Assembly: GCF_024723735.1 (NCBI RefSeq)
Contig: NZ_JANQDU010000001.1
Span: 1,302,001 to 1,366,000 of the forward strand
Direction: 5' to 3'
Origin: Frigidibacter sp. ROC022
Lineage (GTDB): Bacteria > Pseudomonadota > Alphaproteobacteria > Rhodobacterales > Rhodobacteraceae
DNA length: 64,000 nt
Both the position numbers and the translations under genes were made by a program. Every line of letters starts with the position of its first letter. The stretch's first letter is position 1. The notes beneath the pieces are model-generated. The model had not been told where the DNA came from. It saw only the letters and a program-made list of their open reading frames with translations, and did no database searches. Below are positions 1 through 10,258 of the stretch, piece by piece.

Positions 1-420
1 TTGATGATCGAGCGTCTGGCCGAGGTGCTGGAGCGGACCGGCGCCATCGGCCATGTCCAGATCATCGGTTTCGATCACGTCGTTCTGCGGGCCGCGGCCG
101 AGGCCATTCCCGGCCTGCGGCTGCAGCTCATCACCCATGCTCGGCATGCCGATTTCCCGGCGCTTCTGGCGGCAGTCGGGGCGCAATCGGTCTCGATCGA
201 ACTGGCCATGTTCCACCCCGACGATGCCCGCGCCCTGCATGACCGGGGATTCAACCTGCGCCTCCATGTTCCGCCGCCAACCGCCTTGGCGCCTTACCTG
301 GGCACGCGCCACTCGCCGTTGCCGAATCTGGTCAGCTGGCTGGAAGAGGGCCTGGTCGATTCCGTCTCGGGCGACGATGTGTCGTTCCTTGTCCGACTGC
401 GCGAAGGAGTCCCGGGATGA
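1..420 (+). CDS. C-terminal part of a glycerophosphodiester phosphodiesterase-like protein (truncated by window edge)
   Basis: The frame is open from the first base, so the true start is probably outside the window; 139 residues are visible. The segment with FDHVVLRAAAEAIPG and the late WLEEGLVDSVSGDDV resembles the second half of the GDPD TIM barrel, where a strand carrying a phenylalanine-aspartate-histidine is followed by a late strand announcing the final aspartate. The catalytic N-terminal His/Glu residues would lie upstream and cannot be checked. It ends 39 bases before the next gene on the same strand, so the two are probably co-transcribed. The family call rests on pattern only and another TIM-barrel hydrolase is possible. 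Confidence 0.55.
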   Translation: MMIERLAEVLERTGAIGHVQIIGFDHVVLRAAAEAIPGLRLQLITHARHADFPALLAAVGAQSVSIELAMFHPDDARALHDRGFNLRLHVPPPTALAPYLGTRHSPLPNLVSWLEEGLVDSVSGDDVSFLVRLREGVPG

Positions 421-459
421 CTGCCGTCGCCGTAACCCGATTCGATGGAACTGCGTGAT

Positions 460-1233
460 ATGAGCTTTCAACTCGCGGCCTGCGCCGAGATGATGTGGCG
501 CGACAAACCCATGGCCTGGCGCGCCGCCCGCCTGCATGAAATGGGTTTCGGTGTCGGCCTGTGGAACTGGACCGCCTGGGATGTCGATGAGCTGGCCCGG
601 ACCGGTGCCACATTCACGATCATGAACGGATATCTGAAGGGCCGTCTTGCCGATGCCGAGGGCGCTCGAATCCTGCTGGCCTCGGCGCGGGAGGCGGCAC
701 AGGTCGGCAAGCGGTTGGGAGTCCGCCTGCTGAACCTGCACGGTACCGGTCTTGGCGACATGGGCATCCCGATCCCGCATATCGGATCATGCACGCCGGG
801 CATGGCGCAGCAGGCCCGCGACACGCTGATGCGGATCTGCGATCTGGCCGAAGCGGAAGGCGTCGTATTCGCGCTGGAGAACCTCAACCCGACCGACCAT
901 CCCGGTTGCCCCTTTGGCAGCACGGCGGAGGTGCTGGCGCTCGTCTCGGCCGTCAATCGGCCGCAACTTCGGATCAATCTCGATCTCTATCATACGCAGA
1001 TCGGCGAAGGTGACCTGATCCGTTGGTGCCGGGCCTGCCTGCCATGGATCGGCGAGGTGCAGGTGGCCGACAACCCCGGTCGATGCGAACCGGGCACCGG
1101 CGAGATCAACTACGCGGGCATCGCCCGCGCCCTCGATGCGATGGGCTATGCCGGTCCGGTCGGACTGGAAGCCTTTGCACAAGACGACGAGGAAAAGGCG
1201 CTGGAGGCTTTCCGCGCCGCGTTTACGCTATAG
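460..1233 (+). CDS. Hydroxypyruvate isomerase-family TIM-barrel sugar isomerase
   Basis: A 257-residue xylose-isomerase-like TIM barrel. The expected metal ligands of the Hyi family are visible in order: Glu in ALENLN, Asp/His in NLDLYH, the VQVADNPGRCEPGTGEINY strand shared with hydroxypyruvate isomerases, and a final Glu in GLEAF. The family interconverts hydroxypyruvate and tartronate semialdehyde or related keto-sugars in the cytoplasm. I chose the ATG at 460 (MSFQLAACAEMMW), which aligns with the usual short N-terminus; an in-frame ATG at 445 is the alternative. It follows the GDPD-like gene closely, suggesting a small catabolic operon. The exact substrate cannot be read from sequence. 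Confidence 0.75.
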   Translation: MSFQLAACAEMMWRDKPMAWRAARLHEMGFGVGLWNWTAWDVDELARTGATFTIMNGYLKGRLADAEGARILLASAREAAQVGKRLGVRLLNLHGTGLGDMGIPIPHIGSCTPGMAQQARDTLMRICDLAEAEGVVFALENLNPTDHPGCPFGSTAEVLALVSAVNRPQLRINLDLYHTQIGEGDLIRWCRACLPWIGEVQVADNPGRCEPGTGEINYAGIARALDAMGYAGPVGLEAFAQDDEEKALEAFRAAFTL

Positions 1234-1743
1234 GCCGGCTAAGCCCAAGGTTTGATCGGGTGACGTATTCGCCGTATTGGGAGGAGGCATTCGGGGCCAT
1301 GTCGCGATACAGTGTGTGAGGACCGCGGCGCGATCAGCGCTGCAAGAGACAGGGAGACGGACCGGGCCTGCCCGCAATCCTCATGCTGCGCTGACGTTGT
1401 GGCACCAGAATGCGATGCCGCCGCCTTCGTGACGGTTCTCCCGGATCAGTACCGAAAAAAAGTTCAGCGGAGCATGGCTGGGAATACTCCATCCGACTTG
1501 GAGAACAGGTCTGCGCAAAGATGCGGCATCGTCGGCCTGGAAGGAACCAGAAGCCATGTCCAGCACCTGAAGCCGCGACCGAAAACGGTATCGCGCCAAA
1601 CGCCAGACGGAGACTCGGGCCGTTTGGGACGGCTACTTGGCCCGTGAATTCAAGTCTCCAAGGGGCACCACGCCGCGCATGTCGCGGAAACCTCGCCACC
1701 ATGCGCAGGTCATAGACCGCTTATTTTCAATGGGCTGGGTGGG
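1234..1743. other. 510-base stretch without a convincing gene
   Basis: This stretch between the isomerase and tRNA-Ser is less GC-rich than its surroundings and has no open frame that looks coding. A 72-codon minus-strand frame (1381-1599) resembles nothing I know and has only a TTG start. Because it lies directly downstream of the tRNA 3' end, a decayed integrated element is conceivable, but I see no integrase motif or repeat of the tRNA end. Confidence 0.5.
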
Positions 1744-1833
1744 TGGCGGAGAGGGTGGGATTCGAACCCACGGAACGCTTTCACGCTCAACGGTTTTCGA
1801 GACCGCCCCGTTCGACCACTCCGGCACCTCTCC
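1744..1833 (-). tRNA. tRNA-Ser (anticodon CGA)
   Basis: Read on the minus strand, the acceptor 5' strand GGAGAGG (1833-1827) pairs with CCTCTCC (1754-1748), followed by discriminator G and an encoded CCA (1746-1744). The anticodon arm is GCGGT-CTCGAAA-ACCGT, giving anticodon CGA. A long class II variable arm (TTGAGCGTGAAAGCG) and the T loop GGTTCGAATCC are both present. The total length of 90 nt is typical of tRNA-Ser, and the sequence closely resembles bacterial tRNA-Ser(CGA). Confidence 0.95.
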
Positions 1834-1973
1834 TTGGTCTGGGCGGGCGTATAGTTGCCTTGCGGGCGCCGTGCAAGACGAATCCCTGCACCGATGCCGG
1901 ACAATCTCAGGGCAACGTGATTTGCACGACACGCCGGCTGCGATAGTCTCGCCGCAAAACAACAGGCAGGCCG

Positions 1974-2828
1974 ATGATGAAATCCCTCCTTCGCAGTTTC
2001 CGTGTCCTTCCGCCGCTGCTCTCGCTGCTGGTCGCCGGGCTGGTGTTCTTCAGCCAGTCGCACGCCCATGCCGCCGATCGCGACAAGCTGCAGGCCTTCC
2101 TGAAGGTCACCGGCTATGACGTGGTGATCGAGAGCCTGCAGCAGGGGGCAATGGCCGGGCCGGGCATGGTCGGCGAGGCGCCCGATACCTTCGGCAAGCA
2201 GTATTCGAAGCTGGCCGAAGAGGTCTTCGTGCCCGAGGAGATGGTCCGCCGGGCGGTGGACATCCTGGAAGCGGTGATGCCCGAGGCGCTGGTCGATGCC
2301 GGCGCCGATTTCTATGCCTCTGATCTCGGCCAGCGGCTGGTGGCGGTCGAGAATGCCAGCCACATGGCCGATGACACGGTGAAATATACCGAGGGCCAGA
2401 AGCTGGTGCAGCAGATGATCGATTCGCATTCGCCGCGGCTCGACCTGCTGCGGGAACTGGATCGGGCGATCGGCTCGGCCGAGACCTCGCGCAAGGCGGT
2501 GGTCGAGATCCAGGTGCGGTTCCTGCTGGCGGCGATGGCGGCCGGGGCCTCGCCGCTCGACATGACCGAGACCGAGCTGCGCGCAGAATTGATGCGCGAG
2601 GCGGTGGCCCGGGCGCCGCAATCCGAGATGCTGGGGCTGATGGCCAATGCCTGGACCTATCGCGACATTTCCGATGCCGACCTGGCCGCCTATGTCGCGG
2701 CTCTGGAGACGCCCGAAATGCAGCGGGTCTACGAAGTGCTGAATGCCACCCAGTTCCAGGTGATGATCGAGCGCTATCAGGTTCTGGGTGCCCGACTGGG
2801 GGAATTGCAGCCCGAGCAGGAGCTCTGA
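1974..2828 (+). CDS. Exported DUF2059-type protein
   Basis: A 284-residue protein with a clear N-terminal signal peptide: a basic start (MMKSLLRSFR), a hydrophobic stretch LLSLLVAGLVFF, and a cleavage-like SHAHAA at about residues 26-31. The mature part is helical, acidic and rich in Glu/Met, with a central KYTEGQKLVQQM segment and a C-terminal helix ending in ELQPEQEL. This matches my memory of alphaproteobacterial DUF2059 proteins, which are exported and of unknown function. The first ATG (1974) and the second (1977) are both usable. The next gene is a diverged paralogue on the same strand after 57 bases, so the pair looks like a tandem duplication and operon. Confidence 0.65.
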   Translation: MMKSLLRSFRVLPPLLSLLVAGLVFFSQSHAHAADRDKLQAFLKVTGYDVVIESLQQGAMAGPGMVGEAPDTFGKQYSKLAEEVFVPEEMVRRAVDILEAVMPEALVDAGADFYASDLGQRLVAVENASHMADDTVKYTEGQKLVQQMIDSHSPRLDLLRELDRAIGSAETSRKAVVEIQVRFLLAAMAAGASPLDMTETELRAELMREAVARAPQSEMLGLMANAWTYRDISDADLAAYVAALETPEMQRVYEVLNATQFQVMIERYQVLGARLGELQPEQEL

Positions 2829-2885
2829 GGCTTTGCTTCATCGCGGCAAGGGCCTAGGTTGAGCCCCGTGCCGCCCGGAGGTTTC

Positions 2886-3755
2886 ATGCGCCCGATCTCA
2901 TCCGTTCCCGCCGCCGTCCGGTGGTTGCTGCAGCCGTTCATGGTGCTGACGCTGATGCTGGGGCTGGCCGTCGCCCGGCCGGCCCAGTCTGCGGACCAGG
3001 CCGAGATCGACCAGCTCTGGACGCTGCTCCTGATGCCGGAAGTGCTCGGGATCATGCATGCCGAGGGGATCGATTACGGCGAGAGCCTCGACCGGGACAT
3101 GCTGGGCGGGCAGGGGGGCGACGACTGGGCCGCGGAAGTGGCCGCGATCTACGACATCGAATGGATGACCCGGACGTCCCGGGCCGCCTTCGGCCAGGCG
3201 CTGGCCGGGGTGGATGTCAGCGACGGCATCGCCTTCTTCAGTTCCGAGCTCGGCGCCCGTGCGGTGCGTCTGGAATACGAGGCGCGCAAGGCGATGCTGG
3301 ACCCCGAGGCCGATGAACTGGCCCGGGTCCGGGTTCAGGAGATGCGCGACAGGGCGCTGCCGTGGATCGACCAGCTGACCCGCTTTGCCGAGGTGAACGA
3401 CCTGTTCGAAAGCAATGTCGCCGGGGCGCTGAACGCGAATTACGCCTTCTTCAAAGGCCTCGCCTCGGGCGGTGCGCTGGACCCGGAGATGGACGACTCG
3501 GCGATCCTCGCCGAGGTCTGGGCGCAGGAGCCGGGCGTCCGGGCCGATACGATCGACTGGGTCTACAGCTTTCTCAACCTCGCCTATCAGCCGCTGACCG
3601 ATGCCGAGCTGGACGCCTATATCGCGTTTTCGGAAACACCGGGGGGGCAGACCCTGAACCGGGCGATCTTCAGCGCCTTCGACGGAATGTTCAACGACAT
3701 CTCCTTCGCGCTCGGCGCCGGGCTGGCCCGGCGGATGGTCGGCGAGGAACTCTAG
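2886..3755 (+). CDS. Second exported DUF2059-type protein (paralogue of the preceding gene)
   Basis: A 289-residue protein. The start at ATG 2886 is preceded by GGAGG at 2877-2881, a better choice than the in-frame TTG at 2859. A signal peptide is visible (MRPISSVPAAVRWLLQPFMVLTLMLGLAVARPAQSA, cleavage near residue 35). The mature part shares layout with the upstream protein: an acidic helical N-half, a Y-x-A-F-F-KGLASGG middle and a terminal helix of the form LTDAELDAYIAFSETPGGQ, which parallels ISDADLAAYVAALETPEMQ in its neighbour. The conserved order and shared motif indicate duplication. The function is unknown and the location is probably periplasmic. Confidence 0.65.
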   Translation: MRPISSVPAAVRWLLQPFMVLTLMLGLAVARPAQSADQAEIDQLWTLLLMPEVLGIMHAEGIDYGESLDRDMLGGQGGDDWAAEVAAIYDIEWMTRTSRAAFGQALAGVDVSDGIAFFSSELGARAVRLEYEARKAMLDPEADELARVRVQEMRDRALPWIDQLTRFAEVNDLFESNVAGALNANYAFFKGLASGGALDPEMDDSAILAEVWAQEPGVRADTIDWVYSFLNLAYQPLTDAELDAYIAFSETPGGQTLNRAIFSAFDGMFNDISFALGAGLARRMVGEEL

Positions 3756-3786
3756 CAGTCGGAGGCGGTGCGGGGGCCGAAGTTGC

Positions 3787-3815
3787 TTGACTTCGCTGCC
3801 GCACTCTCCGATAAG
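3787..3815 (+). promoter_or_regulatory. Probable sigma-70 promoter of rplU-rpmA
   Basis: TTGACT at 3787-3792 and GATAAG at 3810-3815 are separated by exactly 17 bases. Five of six and four of six positions match the consensus. The start of rplU lies about 150 bases downstream, leaving a long untranslated leader. Confidence 0.5.
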
Positions 3816-3964
3816 CCTGCATCCCGACGCCGGCCCTGCCGTTGCCGGGCAAGTTTACAATGCCGCCCCATGGGGCGCGCCGTCCGAGGTGGCCCGCAGC
3901 GGGCCGAGACGTCCGGAGTAGCGTCCGGGGACCACAGGACGCGGAACCGAAAAGGAAGACGAAG

Positions 3965-4537
3965 ATGTTTGCGGTCCTCAAGACCGGAGGCAAGCAGTAC
4001 CGGGTCGCGTCGGGTGACGTGTTGAAGGTCGAATTGCTTGCCGCCAATGCTGGCGACAAAATCCAGTTCAACGAGATTCTGATGGTCGGCGCCAAGGTCG
4101 GCACGCCCTATATCGAGGGCGCCGCGGTGCAGGCCGAGGTGATCGACAACATCAAGGCCGACAAGGTCATCACCTACCACAAGCGCCGCCGCAAGCATTC
4201 GTCTCAGCGGACCCGGGGCCACCGGCAGAAGTTGACCCTGGTGCGGGTGACCGACATCCTGGAATCCGGCGCCGAGAAATCGGGCGTGATGGCTGCCACC
4301 GGCTCCGCCGCCGCCCGCGTCGCAGCGCATGGCACCAAGGGCGACGCTGCGGCCAAGCCGGCCAAGGCCGCCCCGAAGGCCAAGGCCGCCGCCGAGAAGC
4401 CCGCAGCCAAGGCCAAGTCCGAAGCTGCGCCCAAGGCCAAGGCCGCGCCGAAAGCCAAGGCCGCCGATGCTGGCGAAGCCGCGGCCAAGCCCGCGAAGAA
4501 GGCGGCGGCCAAGAAGCCCGCCGCGAAGAAGGAGTAA
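3965..4537 (+). CDS. rplU: 50S ribosomal protein L21 with long Ala/Lys-rich C-terminal tail
   Basis: The first 100 or so residues are a standard L21: MFAVLKTGGKQYRV at the start, then YHKRRRKHSSQRTRGHRQ, the basic loop that contacts 23S rRNA. L21 is usually about 100-105 residues. Here 190 residues are encoded because of a tail from about residue 120 made almost only of Ala, Lys and Pro in repeating AKAA/KPAA blocks, resembling histone H1-like tails. Start ATG 3965 is preceded by AGGAAGACGAAG. It is followed by rpmA after 6 bases, the near-universal rplU-rpmA pairing. The tail is probably disordered; extensions of this sort are, as I recall, common in the Rhodobacterales. Confidence 0.97.
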   Translation: MFAVLKTGGKQYRVASGDVLKVELLAANAGDKIQFNEILMVGAKVGTPYIEGAAVQAEVIDNIKADKVITYHKRRRKHSSQRTRGHRQKLTLVRVTDILESGAEKSGVMAATGSAAARVAAHGTKGDAAAKPAKAAPKAKAAAEKPAAKAKSEAAPKAKAAPKAKAADAGEAAAKPAKKAAAKKPAAKKE

Positions 4538-4543
4538 TCCGAG

Positions 4544-4813
4544 ATGGCACACAAGAAAGCAGGCGGCTCGTCCCGCAACGGTCGCGACTCGGCCGGTCGG
4601 CGCCTCGGCGTCAAGCTCTACGGTGGCGAAGTCGCCAAGCCGGGGATGATCATCGTGCGTCAGCGCGGCACCACCTGGTGGCCGGGCGAAGGTGTCGGCA
4701 TGGGCAAGGATCATACCCTGTTCGCGACCACCGACGGTCACGTGACCTTCAAGAAGGGCCTCAAGGGCCGTACCTTCATTTCGGTCCTCCCGGCGGTGGA
4801 GGCCGCCGAGTAG
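4544..4813 (+). CDS. rpmA: 50S ribosomal protein L27
   Basis: An 89-residue L27 starting [24 protein letters not shown], the diagnostic conserved N-terminus that reaches into the peptidyl-transferase centre, followed by GNIIVRQRG-like and [17 protein letters not shown] segments. There is no cleaved N-terminal extension as in Firmicutes, since the protein begins directly with the Ala-His-Lys-Lys motif. It is co-transcribed with rplU (6-base gap) and followed by a strong terminator. Confidence 0.98.
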   Translation: MAHKKAGGSSRNGRDSAGRRLGVKLYGGEVAKPGMIIVRQRGTTWWPGEGVGMGKDHTLFATTDGHVTFKKGLKGRTFISVLPAVEAAE

Positions 4814-4835
4814 CCGAAGACCTCAACGAATTGGC

Positions 4836-4870
4836 AAGGGGGATCGGCGCAGACGCCGGTCCCCCTTTCC
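4836..4870 (+). terminator. Rho-independent terminator after rpmA
   Basis: The arms 4836-4849 and 4854-4867 form a 14-base-pair stem with one G-U pair and a four-base loop, followed by a short pyrimidine run. It lies 22 bases after the rpmA stop codon. Confidence 0.75.
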
Positions 4871-4923
4871 GCTTTCCGGGACCGCCAGGTTTCGGCTCCA
4901 TCATCGTCCGGGAGGAGGCCCAG

Positions 4924-5460
4924 ATGATCATTACCAAGGTTGACCCATTGCCGACGATCGACGCTGGTCGTTTCTTGCTGCGGCCGATGCGAACTTCGGA
5001 TGCCGGGCTTCTGACGCTCTATGCCGGCGACGAGCGCGTTGCCCGAGGTACCCGCTCGATCCCGCACCCGCTGCCGCCCGGCGCGGTGGAATCCTTCATC
5101 GCCCGCGCGATGGGCGAAGCCCCGGCCGAGCAGGTCTGGGTCATGGATGGCAGTGCCAACGACCTGGGCGAGTTGCTGGGGGTGATCTCCCTGCGCGGCA
5201 TGGACCGCGATCAGTCGGAAATCGGCTATTGGGTGGCGCCGGGGTTCTGGAATGCCGGCTTTGCCTCGGATGCCGTCAAGGCGCTGATTGCCGCCAATCC
5301 GCGCGGGGACAAGGCGTTCTTCGCCGAAGTGTTCCAGGACAATCCCGCCTCGGCCCGGGTGCTGACCAATGCCGGCTTCGAATATCTCGGCGATGCCGAG
5401 GCCTATTCGGTTGCCCGTGACGCCACGGTCCGCACCTGGACCTATATCCGCAAGCTCTGA
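4924..5460 (+). CDS. GNAT-family N-acetyltransferase (RimJ/RimL type)
   Basis: A 178-residue acetyl-CoA-dependent transferase. The beginning, with GRFLLRPMRTSDAGLLTLYAGDERVARG, is the usual RimJ/RimL-like first strand and helix. EIGYWVAPGFWNAGFASDAVKALI holds the strand 4 and P-loop region that binds the CoA pyrophosphate, and NPASARVLTNAGFEYLGDAEAY is the C-terminal signature. The start ATG 4924 follows GGGAGGAGG at 4910-4918. A second GNAT follows after a 4-base gap, so the two form an operon with rpmA upstream. The acceptor substrate is unknown. Confidence 0.85.
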   Translation: MIITKVDPLPTIDAGRFLLRPMRTSDAGLLTLYAGDERVARGTRSIPHPLPPGAVESFIARAMGEAPAEQVWVMDGSANDLGELLGVISLRGMDRDQSEIGYWVAPGFWNAGFASDAVKALIAANPRGDKAFFAEVFQDNPASARVLTNAGFEYLGDAEAYSVARDATVRTWTYIRKL

Positions 5461-5464
5461 TGCG

Positions 5465-5989
5465 ATGGCCCGGCCTGTCACATCACCGGCGGAGTTCAGG
5501 ACCGAAAGGCTGACCCTCCGGCCGCTGGTGGCCGGAGACGCCGCCGCGGTGGCGGAAGGCATCGGCCACTGGGACGTGATCCGCTGGCTGGTCTCGCCGC
5601 CCTGGCCCTATCGGCTGGAGGATGCCGAGAGCTTCATCGCCCGGCATGACTCGGACGGCGCCCTTGCCGTGACCGAGGGGGACGGGCCGGTTCTGGGCGT
5701 GGTCCATATCGCGCCTTCGGGCGAACTGGGCTACTGGCTGCGGCCCGAGGCGCAGGGCAGGGGGCTGATGACCGAAGCGGCGACGGCGCTGGTCGCGGCG
5801 CATTTTGCCGGCTCGGACAGTGACCTGGTTTCGGGCCACCTGCCGGGCAACGAGGCCTCGGCCCGGGTGCTGGCCAAGCTCGGCTTCCGCTATACTGCAC
5901 CGCGCCGGCAGTTCCACCGCGCCGAAGGCCGCGAGGTAGAGACCCTGCGGATGGCGCTGAGCGCCCGGGACTGGGCCGGCCGACCGTAA
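5465..5989 (+). CDS. GNAT-family N-acetyltransferase
   Basis: A 174-residue RimJ/RimL-type acetyltransferase with TERLTLRPLVAGDAAAVAEGIGHWDVIRWL at the N-terminus, GYWLRPEAQGRGLMTEAATALVAAHF for the CoA-binding region and NEASARVLAKLGFRYT near the end. The start is the ATG at 5465, four bases after the previous stop, suggesting translational coupling. It probably arose with the upstream GNAT by duplication, although the two are only modestly alike. Its position just before obgE is as I recall it in related genomes. Confidence 0.85.
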   Translation: MARPVTSPAEFRTERLTLRPLVAGDAAAVAEGIGHWDVIRWLVSPPWPYRLEDAESFIARHDSDGALAVTEGDGPVLGVVHIAPSGELGYWLRPEAQGRGLMTEAATALVAAHFAGSDSDLVSGHLPGNEASARVLAKLGFRYTAPRRQFHRAEGREVETLRMALSARDWAGRP

Positions 5990-6033
5990 CGTCTCCCGTC
6001 TCGGCGATTGAGTTTCGCCGCCGCCCGCCGTAA

Positions 6034-8192
<2,159 letters not shown>

Positions 8193-8254
8193 GCCTTGCC
8201 CGTTCCCTTGCCCCGCCAAACCGCCTAACCTTTGCCTGACCGCAGGAGTTCGTG

Positions 8255-9520
8255 ATGAAAGACGCCGAAGACATCCCCGCCCTGATGGCCGAGATCGGCC
8301 GCAAGGCCCGTGACGCCGCCGCCGAACTGGCCTTTGCCAGCCCGGAGCGCAAATCGGAAGCGTTGATGGCGGCCGCGGATGCGGTCTGGGAGCGCCGCGA
8401 GGCGATCATCGCGGCCAATGCCGAGGACCTTGCCTTTGCCCGGGCCAAGGATCTGTCTCCGGCGATGCTCGACCGGCTGATGCTGGACGAGACGCGGATT
8501 CGCGCCATGGCGGACGGGTTGCGGGCGATCGCCGAACAGGCCGATCCGGTGGGCCAGGTGATCACCGAGTGGGATCGCCCCTCGGGTCTGCATATTCGCC
8601 GGGTGCGGACGCCTCTGGGCGTCGTCGGGGTGATCTACGAGAGCCGCCCCAATGTCACCGCCGATGCCGGGGCTCTGTGCCTCAAGGCCGGTAACGCGGT
8701 GATCCTGCGCGGCGGTTCGGAAAGCTTCCAGTCCTCGCAGGCGATCCATGCGGCGCTTCTGGCCGGGCTGAATCAGGCCGGCCTGCCCGAAACCGCGATC
8801 CAGCTGGTCCCGACCCGCGACCGGGCGGCGGTCAGCGAGATGCTGAAGGCGGTGGAATATATCGACGTGATCGTGCCGCGCGGCGGCAAGGGGCTGGTCG
8901 GTCTGGTGCAGCGCGAGGCGCGGGTGCCGGTCTTCGCGCATCTCGAGGGCATCTGCCATGTCTATGTCGATGCCAAGGCCGATCCGGCCATGGCCGAGGC
9001 GGTGGTGATCAATGCCAAGACCCGGCGGACCGGCATCTGCGGCGCCGCGGAATGTCTGCTGATCGATCGCGACTATTACGTGAAGAACGGCCCGCATCTG
9101 ATTGAAAAGCTTATCGAGAAGGGGGTAGAGGTCAGGGCCGATGGCGAGCTGGCCGAACTTCCCGGCACGGTGCAGGCCGAGCCCGGGGATTTCGGCAAGG
9201 AGTTCCTCGACGCGATCATCGCGGTGAAGCTGGTGGACGGGGTGGACGCGGCGATCGCCCATATCCGTCGCTATGGCAGCCAGCATACCGACGCCATCGT
9301 CACCGCCGACGATGCGGCCGCCGAGCGGTTCTTCACCCGGCTCGATTCGGCGATCCTGATCCGCAACGCCTCGACCCAGTTCGCCGATGGCGCCGAATTC
9401 GGCATGGGCGCCGAGATCGGCATCGCCACCGGCAAGATGCATGCAAGGGGTCCGGTCGGGGCCGAGCAGCTGACCAGCTTCAAATATCTGGTCGAGGGCA
9501 ACGGGACGATCCGTCCCTAG
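8255..9520 (+). CDS. proA: Gamma-glutamyl phosphate reductase
   Basis: A 421-residue aldehyde-dehydrogenase-fold enzyme reducing glutamyl phosphate to the semialdehyde, the second step of proline synthesis. Conserved blocks are [41 protein letters not shown] and [14 protein letters not shown], the last holding the catalytic cysteine. I prefer ATG 8255, with AGGAG at 8244-8248; the GTG at 8252 immediately before it is also possible. The 3' end overlaps by 4 bases the end of the convergent minus-strand membrane protein gene. Confidence 0.96.
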   Translation: MKDAEDIPALMAEIGRKARDAAAELAFASPERKSEALMAAADAVWERREAIIAANAEDLAFARAKDLSPAMLDRLMLDETRIRAMADGLRAIAEQADPVGQVITEWDRPSGLHIRRVRTPLGVVGVIYESRPNVTADAGALCLKAGNAVILRGGSESFQSSQAIHAALLAGLNQAGLPETAIQLVPTRDRAAVSEMLKAVEYIDVIVPRGGKGLVGLVQREARVPVFAHLEGICHVYVDAKADPAMAEAVVINAKTRRTGICGAAECLLIDRDYYVKNGPHLIEKLIEKGVEVRADGELAELPGTVQAEPGDFGKEFLDAIIAVKLVDGVDAAIAHIRRYGSQHTDAIVTADDAAAERFFTRLDSAILIRNASTQFADGAEFGMGAEIGIATGKMHARGPVGAEQLTSFKYLVEGNGTIRP

Positions 9521-10221
9521 CGGCGTCCGCGCAGCAGCAGCAGCGTCAGCACGGCCAGGGCGGCCAGCCCGGCCGCCCCTGCCACCGGGAGGGCGGTTTC
9601 CGCGTTCTTTGCCGCAATCGCCGCCAGCGCCCAGATCAGTGCCGCGCCATAGCCCCAGGACTGCGGCCGGGCCACCAGCACGGCGCCGCCGATCGCCGTC
9701 GCCAGGGCGATGCCGACATAGGCCCAGGCGATCTCGCCCGGCCCGATGCCCCAGCCGGCGCCCAGCAGACCCAGCCCGGCGCAGGAGGCCGCCGTCAGCC
9801 AGCTGGCATAGAGCCCCAGAGGCATGCCCAGCCACCAGCGGTCGCGAAGCTGCGGCGCCCGCAGCAGGGCCAGCACGGCGGCCAGCAGCATGAGCCAGAT
9901 CATCGCGGTGGCGAGCACCGGCGAACGTTCGGCCGCCGCCAGCCAGAAGGTGCCGAGACTCAGAGACAGGGCCAATGGCGGGCGGGTCGCCTGCCAGTCG
10001 GCATCCCCGGCCCGGCGCAGGACACCGAATCCGGCCATGACGATCAGCCAGAGATAGAGCAGCCCCCAGATCGCGAAGGCCCAGCCGGCGGGCTGCACCG
10101 GCGGATCGACCTGCGGAACCGGGTAGAGCTTCGGGTCGATCCCCTGGAACGAGGTGACGAAGAACGGCGACAGCGCGAAGCTGGCGGCGAGGGCAAGGAC
10201 GAGAAGGGACATGATGCGCAT
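9517..10221 (-). CDS. TspO/tryptophan-rich sensory-like integral membrane protein
   Basis: A 234-residue, very hydrophobic protein with about seven predicted membrane segments (roughly residues 3-20, 45-66, 84-104, 105-122, 134-155, 163-183 and 190-230). [17 protein letters not shown] recalls the first helices of TspO/MBR proteins and of the larger tryptophan-rich sensory proteins annotated in Rhodobacterales. Classical TspO has five helices and about 160 residues, so this is an enlarged relative. Both candidate starts (10221 and 10212) sit inside a perfect 8-base inverted repeat, described as a separate feature. It converges with proA, with overlapping ends. Confidence 0.55.
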   Translation of the reverse strand: MRIMSLLVLALAASFALSPFFVTSFQGIDPKLYPVPQVDPPVQPAGWAFAIWGLLYLWLIVMAGFGVLRRAGDADWQATRPPLALSLSLGTFWLAAAERSPVLATAMIWLMLLAAVLALLRAPQLRDRWWLGMPLGLYASWLTAASCAGLGLLGAGWGIGPGEIAWAYVGIALATAIGGAVLVARPQSWGYGAALIWALAAIAAKNAETALPVAGAAGLAALAVLTLLLLRGRR

Positions 10222-10226
10222 GTCCC
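10206..10226 (-). promoter_or_regulatory. Inverted repeat enclosing the start codons of the TspO-like gene
   Basis: GGGACATG (10206-10213) and CATGTCCC (10219-10226) are perfect complements separated by five bases. Both possible ATG codons on the minus strand (10221 and 10212) fall in this hairpin, so in the mRNA it could mask translation initiation. As DNA it could equally be an operator. Confidence 0.35.
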
Positions 10227-10258
10227 TTACTACGCGCCAATCGGCGTCCCGGTTCAGT

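Noticed and set aside
1381-1599. 72-codon minus-strand frame next to tRNA-Ser as a possible transposase or integrase remnant
   Set aside because: I could not match any motif of a tyrosine or serine recombinase or a transposase, and no inverted or direct repeats flank it.
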